Source: an uncultured Agathobacter sp. (GTDB taxonomy: Bacteria; Bacillota; Clostridia; Lachnospirales; Lachnospiraceae). From it: 64,000 nt of DNA. The position numbers and the translations under genes were made by a program. The stretch is taken from assembly GCA_934365945.1 (NCBI GenBank), contig CAKRNE010000002.1, forward strand, positions 124,001 through 188,000, written 5' to 3'. This document shows, in pieces, positions 52,247-63,389 of this stretch. Numbering within the stretch: the stretch's first letter is position 1; every line of letters begins with the position of its first letter. Under the pieces are notes generated by a model, which had not been told where the DNA came from, did not search any database, and saw only the letters and a list, made by a program, of their open reading frames with translations.

Positions 52247-52894
52247 ATGAGTGATGACAGATATTTAACCTTTGCCCTGGGAAAGGGCAGACTTGCAAAG
52301 AAAACCCTGCAGCTTTTTGAGCAGATAGGCATCACCTGTGAGGAGATGAAGGATCCTGATACCAGAAAGCTGATTTTCGTAAATGAGGAGCTTAAGCTTA
52401 GATTTTTCCTGGCAAAGGGACCTGATGTGCCTACATACGTGGAGTATGGAGCTGCCGATATCGGTGTGGTAGGAAAGGATACCATTCTCGAGGAGGGAAG
52501 AAATATTTACGAGGTACTTGATTTAGGCTTTGGAAAATGCCGTATGTGCATATGCGGACCGGAGAGCGCAAGGGAGCTTTTGCAGCATCATGAGCAGATA
52601 AGGGTTGCCACCAAGTATCCTCATATCGCAAAGGACTATTTCTACAATAAAAAGCATCAGACAGTGGAGATTATAAAGCTGAACGGCTCAATAGAGCTTG
52701 CTCCGATTGTTGGACTTTCAGAGGTGATTTGTGATATAGTAGAGACCGGAACTACACTTAAGGAGAACGGACTTACCGTGCTTGAGGAGGTATGTCCGCT
52801 GTCTGCGAGGGTTGTGGTAAACCAGGTCAGCATGAAGATGGACAATGAGCGTATCACAAAGCTCATAAGCGATTTGAAGACTGTTATCAAATAG
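52247..52894 (+). CDS. hisG: ATP phosphoribosyltransferase catalytic subunit (short form)
   Basis: Committed step of histidine synthesis. 215 aa, the short form that needs HisZ, whose gene is 3 bases upstream. LTFALGKGRLAKKTLQLFEQIG, DIGVVGKDTILEEG, and IVETGTTLKENGLTVLEEV are typical. No C-terminal regulatory domain, as expected. Confidence 0.96.
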   Translation: MSDDRYLTFALGKGRLAKKTLQLFEQIGITCEEMKDPDTRKLIFVNEELKLRFFLAKGPDVPTYVEYGAADIGVVGKDTILEEGRNIYEVLDLGFGKCRMCICGPESARELLQHHEQIRVATKYPHIAKDYFYNKKHQTVEIIKLNGSIELAPIVGLSEVICDIVETGTTLKENGLTVLEEVCPLSARVVVNQVSMKMDNERITKLISDLKTVIK

Positions 52895-52936
52895 CGTATA
52901 ATTTATATCAATACATGATTTTAGACGGAGGCTGTA

Positions 52937-54226
52937 ATGAGAACTTTAAAACTTACAAAGGATTCACAGAAAAACATATTGGAGAGCCTGCTTAAGAGAA
53001 GCCCTAACAACTATACAGAGTATGAGAGCACGGTAAATGAGATTATAAACAACGTAAAGGAAAACCGTGACAAGGCTGTTTTTGAATACACAAAGAAATT
53101 TGACAAGGCGGATGTAAATGCATCAAATATCCGTGTCACAGAGGAAGAAATAAAGGAAGCATATGAGCTGGTTGATGAGAAGCTTCTTGCTGTTATAAAA
53201 AAGGCTCTTGTAAATATCAGAAAATATCATGAGAAGCAGCTGCAGAACTCATGGTTTACAACAGAGGACGGCATCATTTTAGGACAGAAGGTCACACCTA
53301 TAGCAAAGGCAGGAGTATATGTGCCGGGCGGCAAGGCTGTCTATCCTTCATCTGTACTGATGAACGTGCTTCCTGCAAAGGTAGCAGGTGTTGAGAAGAT
53401 TGTTATGTGTACACCATGCTCAGCTGACGGCAAGGTATATCCTTCCACACTTGTAGCAGCAAACGAGGCCGGAGTAGATGAAATCTACAAGGTAGGCGGT
53501 GCACAGGCTATCGCTGCAATGGCATTTGGTACAGAGAGTGTGCCAAAGGTAGACAAGATTGTTGGACCGGGAAATATTTTCGTTGCTCTTGCCAAAAAGG
53601 CTGTATTTGGATATGTCAGCATTGATTCAATCGCAGGTCCAAGCGAGATTCTGGTGCTTGCAGATGAGACTGCAAACCCACGCTACGTGGCAGCGGATTT
53701 ACTCTCACAGGCTGAGCATGATGAGATGGCATCAGCCATTTTAATCACAACAAGTGAAAAGCTTGCAAAGAAAGTATCAGAGGAAGTTGATAAGTTTGTT
53801 GAGGTTCTCTCAAGAAAAGAAATCATCGAGAAATCGCTTGAAAACTATGGATATATACTTGTTGCAGAGGATATGGACGAGGCAATTGATGCAGTAAACG
53901 ATATCGCCTCAGAGCATATGGAGATTGTCACAAGAGATCCTTTCTCAGTCATGACAAAAATCAAAAATGCGGGAGCAATCTTTATCGGAGAGTACTCATC
54001 AGAGCCTTTAGGAGACTACTTTGCAGGACCAAACCATGTTTTGCCTACAAACGGAACAGCAAAATTCTTCTCAGCCTTGTCTGTAGATGACTTTATCAAA
54101 AAGTCAAGCATCATCTCATATTCAAGAGAGGCGCTTGAGAGGATACATACAGATATTGAGCAGTTTGCAGAGTGTGAGAAGCTTACAGCACATGCAAATT
54201 CAATCAAGGTGAGATTTGAGGATTAG
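52937..54226 (+). CDS. hisD: Histidinol dehydrogenase
   Basis: 429 aa, last two oxidation steps. PGGKAVYPSSVLMNVLPAKVAGV, GGAQAIAAMAFGTESVPKVDKIVGPGN, SIDSIAGPSEILVLADETANP, LSQAEHDE (zinc ligands) and GPNHVLPTNGTAKF. Standard length. ACGGAGG before the ATG. Confidence 0.97.
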   Translation: MRTLKLTKDSQKNILESLLKRSPNNYTEYESTVNEIINNVKENRDKAVFEYTKKFDKADVNASNIRVTEEEIKEAYELVDEKLLAVIKKALVNIRKYHEKQLQNSWFTTEDGIILGQKVTPIAKAGVYVPGGKAVYPSSVLMNVLPAKVAGVEKIVMCTPCSADGKVYPSTLVAANEAGVDEIYKVGGAQAIAAMAFGTESVPKVDKIVGPGNIFVALAKKAVFGYVSIDSIAGPSEILVLADETANPRYVAADLLSQAEHDEMASAILITTSEKLAKKVSEEVDKFVEVLSRKEIIEKSLENYGYILVAEDMDEAIDAVNDIASEHMEIVTRDPFSVMTKIKNAGAIFIGEYSSEPLGDYFAGPNHVLPTNGTAKFFSALSVDDFIKKSSIISYSREALERIHTDIEQFAECEKLTAHANSIKVRFED

Positions 54227-54248
54227 TCTTAGAATAAAGGAGTAAGAA

Positions 54249-54839
54249 ATGGCAGATCGATGCGCTAAGCTTAGCAGAAAAACAAAAGAGACTGATATTT
54301 CGGTCGGTTTAAATATAGACGGAACCGGAAAATCAAATATAGACACAGGCATAGGCTTCTTTAACCATATGCTGGAGGGCTTTTCAAAGCATGGTTTTTT
54401 TGACCTCGATATGACATGCGACGGTGATTTAAATGTGGACTGTCATCATACTATAGAGGACTGCGGCATAGTGCTTGGCAATGCCATAGCACAGGCTGTC
54501 GGAGACAAAAAGGGCATAAAGAGATTTGGAAGCTTTATTTTACCGATGGATGAGGTGCTGGTGCTTTGCGCCATTGACTTATCAGGCAGACCGTATCTGC
54601 AGTTTGACGGTGAGTTTACCTGCGAGAGAGTCGGAGATATGGATACAGAGATGGTAAAGGAGTTTTTCTACGCCGTTTCTTACTCTGCTGCGATGAACCT
54701 GCATATAAAGGTTTTGACACCGGGAAATAATCATCATATGATAGAAGCTATGTTTAAGGCATTTGCCAAGGCGCTTGACGATGCCTGCACCTATGATAGC
54801 AGAATAAAGGACGTGATGTCCACGAAAGGAAGTTTGTAA
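54249..54839 (+). CDS. hisB: Imidazoleglycerol-phosphate dehydratase
   Basis: 196 aa monofunctional enzyme (no phosphatase part). [40 protein letters not shown], and the second manganese-site segment [27 protein letters not shown] before the ATG. Confidence 0.96.
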   Translation: MADRCAKLSRKTKETDISVGLNIDGTGKSNIDTGIGFFNHMLEGFSKHGFFDLDMTCDGDLNVDCHHTIEDCGIVLGNAIAQAVGDKKGIKRFGSFILPMDEVLVLCAIDLSGRPYLQFDGEFTCERVGDMDTEMVKEFFYAVSYSAAMNLHIKVLTPGNNHHMIEAMFKAFAKALDDACTYDSRIKDVMSTKGSL

Positions 54840-54840
54840 T

Positions 54841-56124
54841 TTGACTGGTTTTAAGAACATCGTTGCTACACTGTATTTAAAGAACGGCCAGGCCGTGAAA
54901 TCAGCGTCTGATATGACAGTGATGGGTGACGTCTACAATCTGTGTCAGCTTTACAATGACAGTGGCATAGACAAGATTATTATTTTTGATCTTTCAACTG
55001 ATGATGATGAGCATGAGAAAAACATACATACGATAGAAAATATCAACAGAAATATCGACATAAAGGTGTGTGCCGGAGGCAATATCAACCGCATAGAGGA
55101 CGTGAAAAAGCTGCTGTATGCAGGCTGTCTGCAGGTAATCTTTAATGCCACAAAGGATTCAAGCCTGGAGCTTGCAAATGTGGCAAGCGAGAAGTTTGGC
55201 AAGGATAAAATCCTTTTGTCAATCAGCAATGTAGACTATATTTTCAAGCATCAGGAGGAGATAGAGGATACCTTTCATGAGCTTTTAGTCCTAAACATAG
55301 ATATAATAGATGCGCTTGAGAATCTCACATCCACACCGTATGTGGTCTATATGCCGCAGTTTGACATGGATAAAATAATTGATGTCATGAAGCGTGAAAC
55401 ATTAAGAGGCATTGCAGGAGAGTTTATCAATGATCCTCAAAATGATATCATGGCGTTAAAGACAAAGCTTTCTGACGGAGGAATACTCGTTGACAATTTT
55501 ACTCCCGACTTAAAATGGTCTGATTTAAAGCTCAATTCTGACGGCATGGTGCCTGTCATAGTACAGGATTACCGCAATGAGCAGGTGCTCATGCTTGCCT
55601 ATATGAATGAGGAGGCCTTCAATGTCACGATAAACAGCGGGCGCATGACATACTGGAGCAGAAGCCGTAATGAGCTTTGGACCAAGGGACTTACATCAGG
55701 ACATTTACAGTACGTAAAGTCTTTGACAGCGGACTGTGATTATGATACTATCCTTGCAAAGGTTTCGCAGGTGGGAGCTGCATGTCACACAGGTAACAGG
55801 ACCTGCTTTTTCAATAATATCGTGAAAAAAGAGTATGTGGAGAAGAATCCTCTGACCGTGCTTGAATCAGTCTATGCGGTGATAGTTGATCGTATGAAGA
55901 ATCCAAAGGAGGACTCATACACCAATGCCGTCATGGAAAAGGGCATAGATGAGATATTAAAAAAGCTCGGACACGAGTGCACAGAGATTATTCTGGCAGC
56001 CAAAAATCCGGACAGTGATGATTTGAAGTTTGAGATATCGGACTTTATGTACCACTGCATGATTCTTATGGCTCAGAAAAATATCACATGGGCAGAAATC
56101 GCAGGGGAGCTGGCACAGCGATAG
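54841..56124 (+). CDS. hisIE: Three-domain protein: HisF/HisA-like domain fused to HisI and HisE
   Basis: 427 aa, TTG start one base after the hisB stop region. Residues 1-205 form a HisF/HisA-type barrel ([42 protein letters not shown]), but the first catalytic Asp position of HisF (CLDVKDG) reads TLYLKNG, and the second (AIDA) reads SISN. Residues about 210-320 are HisI ([26 protein letters not shown] metal site, CHTGNRTCF). Residues about 330-427 are HisE (MazG-like, [20 protein letters not shown]). The HisIE part should be active; the N-terminal domain is probably a non-catalytic relic, scaffold or regulator. hisA, hisF, hisH and hisC are not in this window. Confidence 0.9.
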   Translation: MTGFKNIVATLYLKNGQAVKSASDMTVMGDVYNLCQLYNDSGIDKIIIFDLSTDDDEHEKNIHTIENINRNIDIKVCAGGNINRIEDVKKLLYAGCLQVIFNATKDSSLELANVASEKFGKDKILLSISNVDYIFKHQEEIEDTFHELLVLNIDIIDALENLTSTPYVVYMPQFDMDKIIDVMKRETLRGIAGEFINDPQNDIMALKTKLSDGGILVDNFTPDLKWSDLKLNSDGMVPVIVQDYRNEQVLMLAYMNEEAFNVTINSGRMTYWSRSRNELWTKGLTSGHLQYVKSLTADCDYDTILAKVSQVGAACHTGNRTCFFNNIVKKEYVEKNPLTVLESVYAVIVDRMKNPKEDSYTNAVMEKGIDEILKKLGHECTEIILAAKNPDSDDLKFEISDFMYHCMILMAQKNITWAEIAGELAQR

Positions 56125-56158
56125 CCTTAAAACACAATAATTATTTAGAGGAAATTAT

Positions 56159-58021
56159 ATGAGAAAACTAGCTTTAAGTGATGAGATACTTATGAAGGTA
56201 GACAAACCGGCTAGATATATCGGGAATGAGTTCAACTCAGTAATGAAAGACACATCGCAGGTAAATATACGTTTTGCGATGTGTTTTCCTGATGTTTATG
56301 AGATTGGTATGTCACATCTGGGAATCCAGATATTATATGATATGTTCAACCGCATGGATGACGTGTGGTGCGAGAGAGTTTATTCTCCGTGGCCTGATCT
56401 GCATGAAATCATGAAGCAGGAGAATATACCGCTTTTCGGACTTGAGTCACAGGAGCCTATAAAGGATTTTGACTTTGTAGCCATGACTCTGCAGTATGAG
56501 ATGTGCTACACAAATATATTGCAGATATTAGACCTCGCACAGATACCGCTTCGTTCAATGGACAGAGCGGAAGGCTGCCCTATTGTGATTGCAGGCGGTC
56601 CTTGTACCTACAATCCGGAGCCGATTGCAGATTTCTTTGATATATTTTATATCGGAGAGGGCGAGACACAGTACGGCAATCTCTTTGAGCTTTATAAGAA
56701 GGCAAAGGCTGATGGTCTTTCAAGGGAAGAGTTTTTACATGAGGCTGCAAAGATTGAGGGTCTTTATGTACCTGCTTTGTATGATGTAGAGTACAATGAG
56801 GATGGAACAATTTGCTGCATGAAGCCTAAGTATGATGATATTCCTGTAAAGATTAAAAAACAGGTGCAGGTAGATTTAACTAACTCGACTTACCCGGAGG
56901 CACCGGTTGTGCCTTTTATCAAGGCTACGCAGGACAGAATGGTGCTTGAAATACAGCGTGGATGTATAAGAGGCTGTCGTTTCTGTCAGGCCGGTATGAT
57001 TTATCGTCCAAACCGTGAGAAAAAGGTTGAACACCTAAAGGAGGTTGCAGCAGCACTTATCAAAAATACGGGACACGAGGAGATTTCTTTAAGCTCCTTA
57101 AGCTCATCCGACTATAAGGAGCTTGACGAGCTCATCACATTTTTGCTTGATATCTGCAAGGAAAAGAAGATAAATATTTCCCTGCCTTCACTCAGAATTG
57201 ATGCGTTTTCGCTCGACATCATGCAGAAGGTTCAGGACGTCAAAAAGAGCAGTCTGACATTTGCACCTGAGGCCGGCACACAGCGCCTTAGAAACGTCAT
57301 AAATAAGGGACTGACAATTGATGATATTATGAATGGTTCAAAACAGGCCTTTGAGGGTGGCTGGAACAAGGTGAAGTTTTATTTCATGCTTGGTCTGCCT
57401 ACTGAGACAGAGGAAGATATGAGGGGCATTCCTGAGCTTGCAAACGATGTAGCGGCATTATATTATGATACCGTTCCAAAGGAAAAGAGAGCCGGAAAGT
57501 GTCAGATTACGATAAGCACATCATTTTTCGTGCCAAAGCCGTTTACACCATTCCAGTGGGCGAGGATGTATGAGCCTTCTGAGTACCTGGGCAGGGCAAA
57601 GATAGTTAATGACCATGTAAAGGAGCAGCTCAACAGAAAGAGCATCAGATACAACTGGCATGAGGCATACGTCACTGTGATTGAGGGTATACTGGCAAGA
57701 GGCGACAGAAGGCTTTGCGATGCGATAGTAAAGGTATACGAAAAGGGCGGATATTTTGATGCCTGGACAGAGTATTTTGACTATGACAGATGGATTGATT
57801 CGATAAAGGAATGCGGACTTGATCCGGATTTCTACACGATGAGAGAGAGGCCTATTGATGAGGTATTCCCATGGGATTTTATCGATATAGGTGTGACAAA
57901 GCAGTTTATGATAAGAGAGTGGGAGACAGCCCACAAGGAGACAGTCACTCCTAACTGCCGCATGAGGTGCTCGGCCTGCGGTGCAAAGAGCTATGGAGGA
58001 GGTGTCTGCTATGAAAATTAG
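56159..58021 (+). CDS. TIGR03960 family B12-binding-like radical SAM protein
   Basis: 620 aa. N-terminal cobalamin-binding-like domain (MCFPDVYEIGMSHLGIQILYD), radical SAM motif QRGCIRGCRFCQAG, C-terminal extension ending MRCSACGAKSYGGGVC. Function unknown; almost always next to the TIGR03936 gene, as here (11-base overlap). AGAGGAAATTAT before the ATG. The YgiQ protein is a different family. Confidence 0.92.
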   Translation: MRKLALSDEILMKVDKPARYIGNEFNSVMKDTSQVNIRFAMCFPDVYEIGMSHLGIQILYDMFNRMDDVWCERVYSPWPDLHEIMKQENIPLFGLESQEPIKDFDFVAMTLQYEMCYTNILQILDLAQIPLRSMDRAEGCPIVIAGGPCTYNPEPIADFFDIFYIGEGETQYGNLFELYKKAKADGLSREEFLHEAAKIEGLYVPALYDVEYNEDGTICCMKPKYDDIPVKIKKQVQVDLTNSTYPEAPVVPFIKATQDRMVLEIQRGCIRGCRFCQAGMIYRPNREKKVEHLKEVAAALIKNTGHEEISLSSLSSSDYKELDELITFLLDICKEKKINISLPSLRIDAFSLDIMQKVQDVKKSSLTFAPEAGTQRLRNVINKGLTIDDIMNGSKQAFEGGWNKVKFYFMLGLPTETEEDMRGIPELANDVAALYYDTVPKEKRAGKCQITISTSFFVPKPFTPFQWARMYEPSEYLGRAKIVNDHVKEQLNRKSIRYNWHEAYVTVIEGILARGDRRLCDAIVKVYEKGGYFDAWTEYFDYDRWIDSIKECGLDPDFYTMRERPIDEVFPWDFIDIGVTKQFMIREWETAHKETVTPNCRMRCSACGAKSYGGGVCYEN

Positions 58022-58730
58022 AGTGAAGTTCAGAAAATGGGGCTGCATGAAGTTTATAGGACATCTCGATATGATGAGATACTTCCAGAAGGCAGTTAGA
58101 AGAGCAGATATTGATATCCGCTATTCAGAAGGGTATTCTGCTCACCAGATTATGTCGTTTGCGGCACCGCTTGGAGTAGGCATCACAAGCGATGGTGAGT
58201 ATTTTGACATAGATGTAAATACAACAGAGTCTACAGAAAAAAGCATAGCGGCTTTAAATGCCCAGATGGTGGACGGAGTCGAGGTGACAGGCTATGTGCT
58301 TTTACCGGATGATGCAAAGAAAGCAATGTCGCTTGTTGCGGCTGCAGACTATGTGCTTAGCTTCAAGGAGGGCTATGAGAGCCCATATACCATAGATGAG
58401 TGGAAGAAAGCGATAGATAAGCACTTTTTTGATGAGCCATCCTTTGTTGTGATGAAAAAGACTAAAAAGAGTGAGAGAGAGGTGGATATAAAGCCTCTTG
58501 TATACAAGCTTACAGTCATGGAAAAAGACAAAAAGCCTGAGTTTTTCATGCAGGTATCAACAGGAAGCATTGACAATATAAAGCCTGAGTTTGTGCTCGA
58601 AGCCATATACGAAAGGTGTGGCCTTGCCTATGATCCGCTTGCCATACAAATCCACAGGCAGGAAGTGTATGCAAGAAAAGACGATGGAACACTTATTTGT
58701 CTGCTTGACATGGGAGAAGAAATCTCATAA
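58011..58730 (+). CDS. TIGR03936 family (DUF2344) radical SAM-associated protein
   Basis: 239 aa from the ATG at 58011, supported by AGGAGGTG 7 bases upstream inside the preceding gene. VKFRKWGCMKFIGHLDMMRYFQKAVRRA and YSEGYSAHQIMSFAAPLGVG are the family core. Stop overlaps the RNase gene start (ATGA-type). Partner of the TIGR03960 protein; role unknown. Confidence 0.9.
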   Translation: MKIRVKFRKWGCMKFIGHLDMMRYFQKAVRRADIDIRYSEGYSAHQIMSFAAPLGVGITSDGEYFDIDVNTTESTEKSIAALNAQMVDGVEVTGYVLLPDDAKKAMSLVAAADYVLSFKEGYESPYTIDEWKKAIDKHFFDEPSFVVMKKTKKSEREVDIKPLVYKLTVMEKDKKPEFFMQVSTGSIDNIKPEFVLEAIYERCGLAYDPLAIQIHRQEVYARKDDGTLICLLDMGEEIS

Positions 58731-59938
58731 TGAACAGAATTATTCTTACTAAGACAGTAAAAAATAATAAGACCTACACAGTGTATGCAATGATGGATGA
58801 AAATGGAAATTATAAGGATTTCCAGCTTCTTCCCGAGAAGGATACGATAATAAACAATATATATGCGGCAAGGGTAAATAAGATACTGCCGGGTATAAAT
58901 GCGGCATTTGTTACCATTGCGCAGAATAAGAGCTGTTATCTGTCACTTAATGATGCGAAAAATCCTGTATACACAAACAAAAAATCGAAAAAAGCAGGCT
59001 TGTGTGAGGGCGATGAGATACTTGTGCAGGTCATAAAGGATGCGCTAAAGACAAAGGACCCGGTGGTCACAACAAAGCTTTCGATATTTGGAAGCAATGT
59101 GATTCTGACCAATTTTGATACACAGATAGGTGTTTCATCAAAGCTGGATAAGGAAAGGGCAGCTCTTTTACGAGCAGCTGTGCTTTCAAAGTGTGCAGAT
59201 CACGAAAAAGAGGGCTATGGCATCATAGTCAGAACCAATGCCAAAAATGTGGATGATAAGGCGGTTTCGCTTGATGCGTATTCTGTAGCACAGAAATACA
59301 ATCAGATAATAAAAAAGGCACCTCATCAGGCACTTTATTCATGCGTATATCATGGAATGAGCGACTATCTGCTTTTGATGAAGACGATTGATTTTGCCAC
59401 GGTGGAGTGGATAAAGACGGACTGCGATGATATATATGACAGTCTTCTTGCAGAGTACGGCATATATGACCATGCTCCTGAAAAGATAATGAGATATGAC
59501 GATTCAGCTATCAGCCTGTCAACGCTCTATGGCATCAGAGGCCTGATTGATAATCTGACCTCGCGAAGGGTATGGCTGGACTGTGGTGGCAACATCATAA
59601 TAGAACAGCTTGAGACACTTACCTTTATAGATGTAAACAGCGCAAAGAATATATCGTCAGGGAGCAACAGCATATTAAAGACCAATATGGAGGCTGCAAA
59701 GGAGATAGCAAGGCAGCTTAGGCTCAGAAATATCTCGGGAATGATAATTATTGATTTCATCAATATGAAGTCTGAGGCGTCAAGGGATACGCTTATTGAA
59801 GCGCTCAAACGGTATATAAAGGACGATAATACAGTCTGTACCTTTGTGGATATCACAAAGCTTGGACTGGTGGAGCTGACCAGAAAGAAGGTTCACAAAT
59901 CTCTTAAACAAATTTTAGAAAAAACACTTGACGAATAG
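58730..59938 (+). CDS. Ribonuclease E/G family protein (short)
   Basis: 402 aa. S1-like RNA-binding domain (NIYAARVNKILPGINAAFVTI, KSCYLSLNDAKN), catalytic metal site FIDVNSAKN and IIIDFINMKSE (two Asp residues), but no zinc-link CPxCxGxG and no C-terminal small domain; E. coli RNase G is 489 aa. Such short forms precede rplU in many Clostridia. Tetramer formation by the zinc-link is therefore unlikely. The L21 promoter starts within its last codons. Confidence 0.9.
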   Translation: MNRIILTKTVKNNKTYTVYAMMDENGNYKDFQLLPEKDTIINNIYAARVNKILPGINAAFVTIAQNKSCYLSLNDAKNPVYTNKKSKKAGLCEGDEILVQVIKDALKTKDPVVTTKLSIFGSNVILTNFDTQIGVSSKLDKERAALLRAAVLSKCADHEKEGYGIIVRTNAKNVDDKAVSLDAYSVAQKYNQIIKKAPHQALYSCVYHGMSDYLLLMKTIDFATVEWIKTDCDDIYDSLLAEYGIYDHAPEKIMRYDDSAISLSTLYGIRGLIDNLTSRRVWLDCGGNIIIEQLETLTFIDVNSAKNISSGSNSILKTNMEAAKEIARQLRLRNISGMIIIDFINMKSEASRDTLIEALKRYIKDDNTVCTFVDITKLGLVELTRKKVHKSLKQILEKTLDE

Positions 59939-59956
59939 ATAGCTCTATGCTAATAT
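59928..59956 (+). promoter_or_regulatory. rplU operon promoter
   Basis: TTGACG (59928-59933) within the last codons of the RNase gene, 17-base spacer, TAATAT (59951-59956) preceded by TGC. Confidence 0.6.
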
Positions 59957-59961
59957 ACTGA

Positions 59962-60030
59962 AGTATGCCGCACAGTGAGGTATAAGTTTGCGACTTTCGC
60001 AACACCGTAACTGGCGAGTAATGATAAATA
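59962..60030 (+). ncRNA. Ribosomal protein L21 leader RNA
   Basis: The leader between the promoter and rplU has the hairpin TTGCGA-CTT-TCGCAA (59988-60002) enclosed by GCCGCACAGT and ACTGGCGAG segments that can pair with a bulge. This is the layout of the Firmicutes L21 leader, a feedback element bound by L21. Assignment is by recalled motif and position; end points are approximate. Confidence 0.6.
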
Positions 60031-60041
60031 GGAGGTGCCAT

Positions 60042-60350
60042 ATGTACGCAATTATAGCAACAGGTGGTAAGCAGTACAAAGTATCTGAAGGCGATATCAT
60101 TACCATTGAAAAGCTTGGCGTTGAAGCTGGTGAGAAGGTTACTTTTGATCAGGTTTTAGTTGTAGGCGGAGATGATCTCAAGGTTGGAGATCCAACAGTT
60201 GCAGGTGCAACAGTTGAGGCTTCTGTAGTTAAAGAAGGCAGAGCTAAAAAGGTTATCGTTTACAAGTACAAGAGAAAAACCGGATATCACAAAAAGAACG
60301 GACACAGACAGGCTTTCACACAGGTTAAGATTGAAAAAATTAACGGATAA
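60042..60350 (+). CDS. rplU: 50S ribosomal protein L21
   Basis: 102 aa: [49 protein letters not shown] before the ATG at 60042; an upstream in-frame ATG at 59988 lies in the leader. First gene of rplU-prp-rpmA. Confidence 0.97.
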   Translation: MYAIIATGGKQYKVSEGDIITIEKLGVEAGEKVTFDQVLVVGGDDLKVGDPTVAGATVEASVVKEGRAKKVIVYKYKRKTGYHKKNGHRQAFTQVKIEKING

Positions 60351-60679
60351 TGATAGCTATAACCGTTTATCAGAATTCAAAAGGACATAAGATGGGCTTT
60401 AAGTCAAAGGGACATGCAGGTTTTGCAGATTCCGGATATGATATAATCTGTGCCGGGGTTTCAGCACTGGTGATTAATTTCATCAATTCCGCTGAGGAGC
60501 TGTGTCATGCTAAGTACAGTCTTGATACAGACGAAGAGACAGGTATGATTGACTACAGACTTGATGAGCCGGCGACAGGTGATGTTGCACTGCTTATGGA
60601 TTCCATGATTCTGGGACTAAAAGGAATACAAAGAGACTATGGGAATGAGTACATCATTCTAGACTTCAAGGAGGTGTAA
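60350..60679 (+). CDS. prp: Ribosomal-processing cysteine protease Prp
   Basis: 109 aa. Removes the N-terminal extension of L27. Catalytic His in GHAGFADSGYDIICAGVSALV and Cys in the same segment (about H22 and C34). Lies between rplU and rpmA; the L27 encoded next has the cleavable extension. One-base overlap with the rplU stop. Confidence 0.94.
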   Translation: MIAITVYQNSKGHKMGFKSKGHAGFADSGYDIICAGVSALVINFINSAEELCHAKYSLDTDEETGMIDYRLDEPATGDVALLMDSMILGLKGIQRDYGNEYIILDFKEV

Positions 60680-60682
60680 GAC

Positions 60683-60970
60683 ATGTTGAATATGAACCTT
60701 CAGTTTTTTGCTCATAAAAAGGGAGTTGGTTCTACAAAGAACGGACGTGACTCTGAGTCTAAGAGATTAGGCGCTAAGAGAGCAGACGGACAATTCGTAA
60801 AAGCTGGTAATATTCTTTACAGACAGCGTGGTACAAAGATTCACCCTGGTACAAACGTTGGTATCGGTGGAGATGATACATTATATGCTAAGGTTGATGG
60901 CGTATTAAGATTTGAGAGAGTTGGAAGAGATAAGAAACAGGCTTCCGTATATCCAGTAGTGAACGAATAA
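60683..60970 (+). CDS. rpmA: 50S ribosomal protein L27 with cleavable N-terminus
   Basis: 95 aa. Starts [20 protein letters not shown]: the NLQFFA motif is the Prp cleavage site (after the second F), leaving the AHKKG start that reaches the peptidyl transferase centre. AAGGAGGTG 6 bases before the ATG. Terminator follows. Confidence 0.97.
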   Translation: MLNMNLQFFAHKKGVGSTKNGRDSESKRLGAKRADGQFVKAGNILYRQRGTKIHPGTNVGIGGDDTLYAKVDGVLRFERVGRDKKQASVYPVVNE

Positions 60971-60975
60971 GATTT

Positions 60976-61006
60976 AAACCCCGACTTTTATTAGCCGGGG
61001 TTTTTA
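60976..61006 (+). terminator. Terminator after rpmA
   Basis: AACCCCG (60977-60983) pairs with CGGGGTT (60996-61002), followed by TTTT. Confidence 0.92.
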
Positions 61007-61100
61007 TGTTGTAAATTAGCAGGAATATTGATTTATTTTATTATTACTGTGCCGTAGAAATAATGTTATAGATAATGTAATAAATATAGCGTGGTAATGA

Positions 61101-62441
<1,341 letters not shown>

Positions 62442-62456
62442 GGAGAAAGAGTATAT

Positions 62457-62753
62457 ATGAATTTATCAAGTAAACAGCGTGCATATTTAAGCAGCCTTGC
62501 AAGCACAATTAACCCTATTTTCAATATCGGAAAGGCATCGCTTACTCCGGAAATCATCGAGGCTCTTGATGCAGCACTTGAAAAGAGGGAGCTGATCAAG
62601 GTCGCAGTTCTTAAAAACTGTATAGATGATCCAAGAGAGATTGCAAGTGTAATCGGTGAGAGAACACACTCTGCAGTGGTTAAGGTAATAGGCAAAAAAA
62701 TGATTTTTTACCGTCCGGCAAAGAAAAATCCAAAGATTAAGCTTCCGGAATAA
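62457..62753 (+). CDS. yhbY: YhbY family RNA-binding (CRM domain) protein
   Basis: 98 aa: LSSKQRAYLSSLASTINPIFNIGKASL, ELIKVAVLKNC, and GKKMIFYRPAKKNP. Ribosome-associated CRM domain. AAGGAGAAAGAG before the ATG; between obg and nadD as in Bacillus. Confidence 0.94.
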   Translation: MNLSSKQRAYLSSLASTINPIFNIGKASLTPEIIEALDAALEKRELIKVAVLKNCIDDPREIASVIGERTHSAVVKVIGKKMIFYRPAKKNPKIKLPE

Positions 62754-62756
62754 GCC

Positions 62757-63383
62757 ATGAAAACAGGGATTTTTGGTGGGGCATTCGACCCGATACACAA
62801 AGGTCATATATACATGGCGCAAAAGGCAATGGAGGAGTATTCTCTTGACAGGCTTTTTCTTGTCCCGTCAGGTCACTCTCCGAACAAGACGGAGAATGCA
62901 ATGACAGCCTTTAGCCACCGGTACAATATGTGTAAGCTGGCAGCAAGAGCAGTACCCGGTATTGAGGTGTCTGATATTGAAATAAAGGATGAGTCAACCA
63001 GCTATACGTATGTGACACTCCAAAAGCTAAAGGCGCTTTATCCGCAGGATGAGCTGTATTTTATCATGGGTGGTGATTCGCTCGACTATTTTGAAACATG
63101 GATGAGACCTGATGTCATAGCCCAAACAGCAATTATTCTTGTTATGGTGAGAGAAAATTTTCCAAAGCTGCAGATGGAGGAAAAGATTGCTCATATCAAA
63201 AATATGTTTCCTGCTGATATAAGACTTTTGAGCTGTGACAGGATAGATGTGTCGTCTACGCAGGTCAGGAGCTTGTTACGTGCCAAGTCTCAGGCCGGTG
63301 GACAAAAGAGTCCTAAAGGCGCGGAAATGTTTCTGGATGCTGCAGTTATGTCGTATATACAGGCTAATAATTTATACAGGTGA
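62757..63383 (+). CDS. nadD: Nicotinate-nucleotide adenylyltransferase
   Basis: 208 aa, NAD synthesis. MKTGIFGGAFDPIHKGHIYM (HxGH site), PSGHSPNK, and ISSTxxR-like SSTQVRSLL. Three bases after yhbY. Standard length. Confidence 0.95.
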   Translation: MKTGIFGGAFDPIHKGHIYMAQKAMEEYSLDRLFLVPSGHSPNKTENAMTAFSHRYNMCKLAARAVPGIEVSDIEIKDESTSYTYVTLQKLKALYPQDELYFIMGGDSLDYFETWMRPDVIAQTAIILVMVRENFPKLQMEEKIAHIKNMFPADIRLLSCDRIDVSSTQVRSLLRAKSQAGGQKSPKGAEMFLDAAVMSYIQANNLYR

Positions 63384-63389
63384 TAGAGT

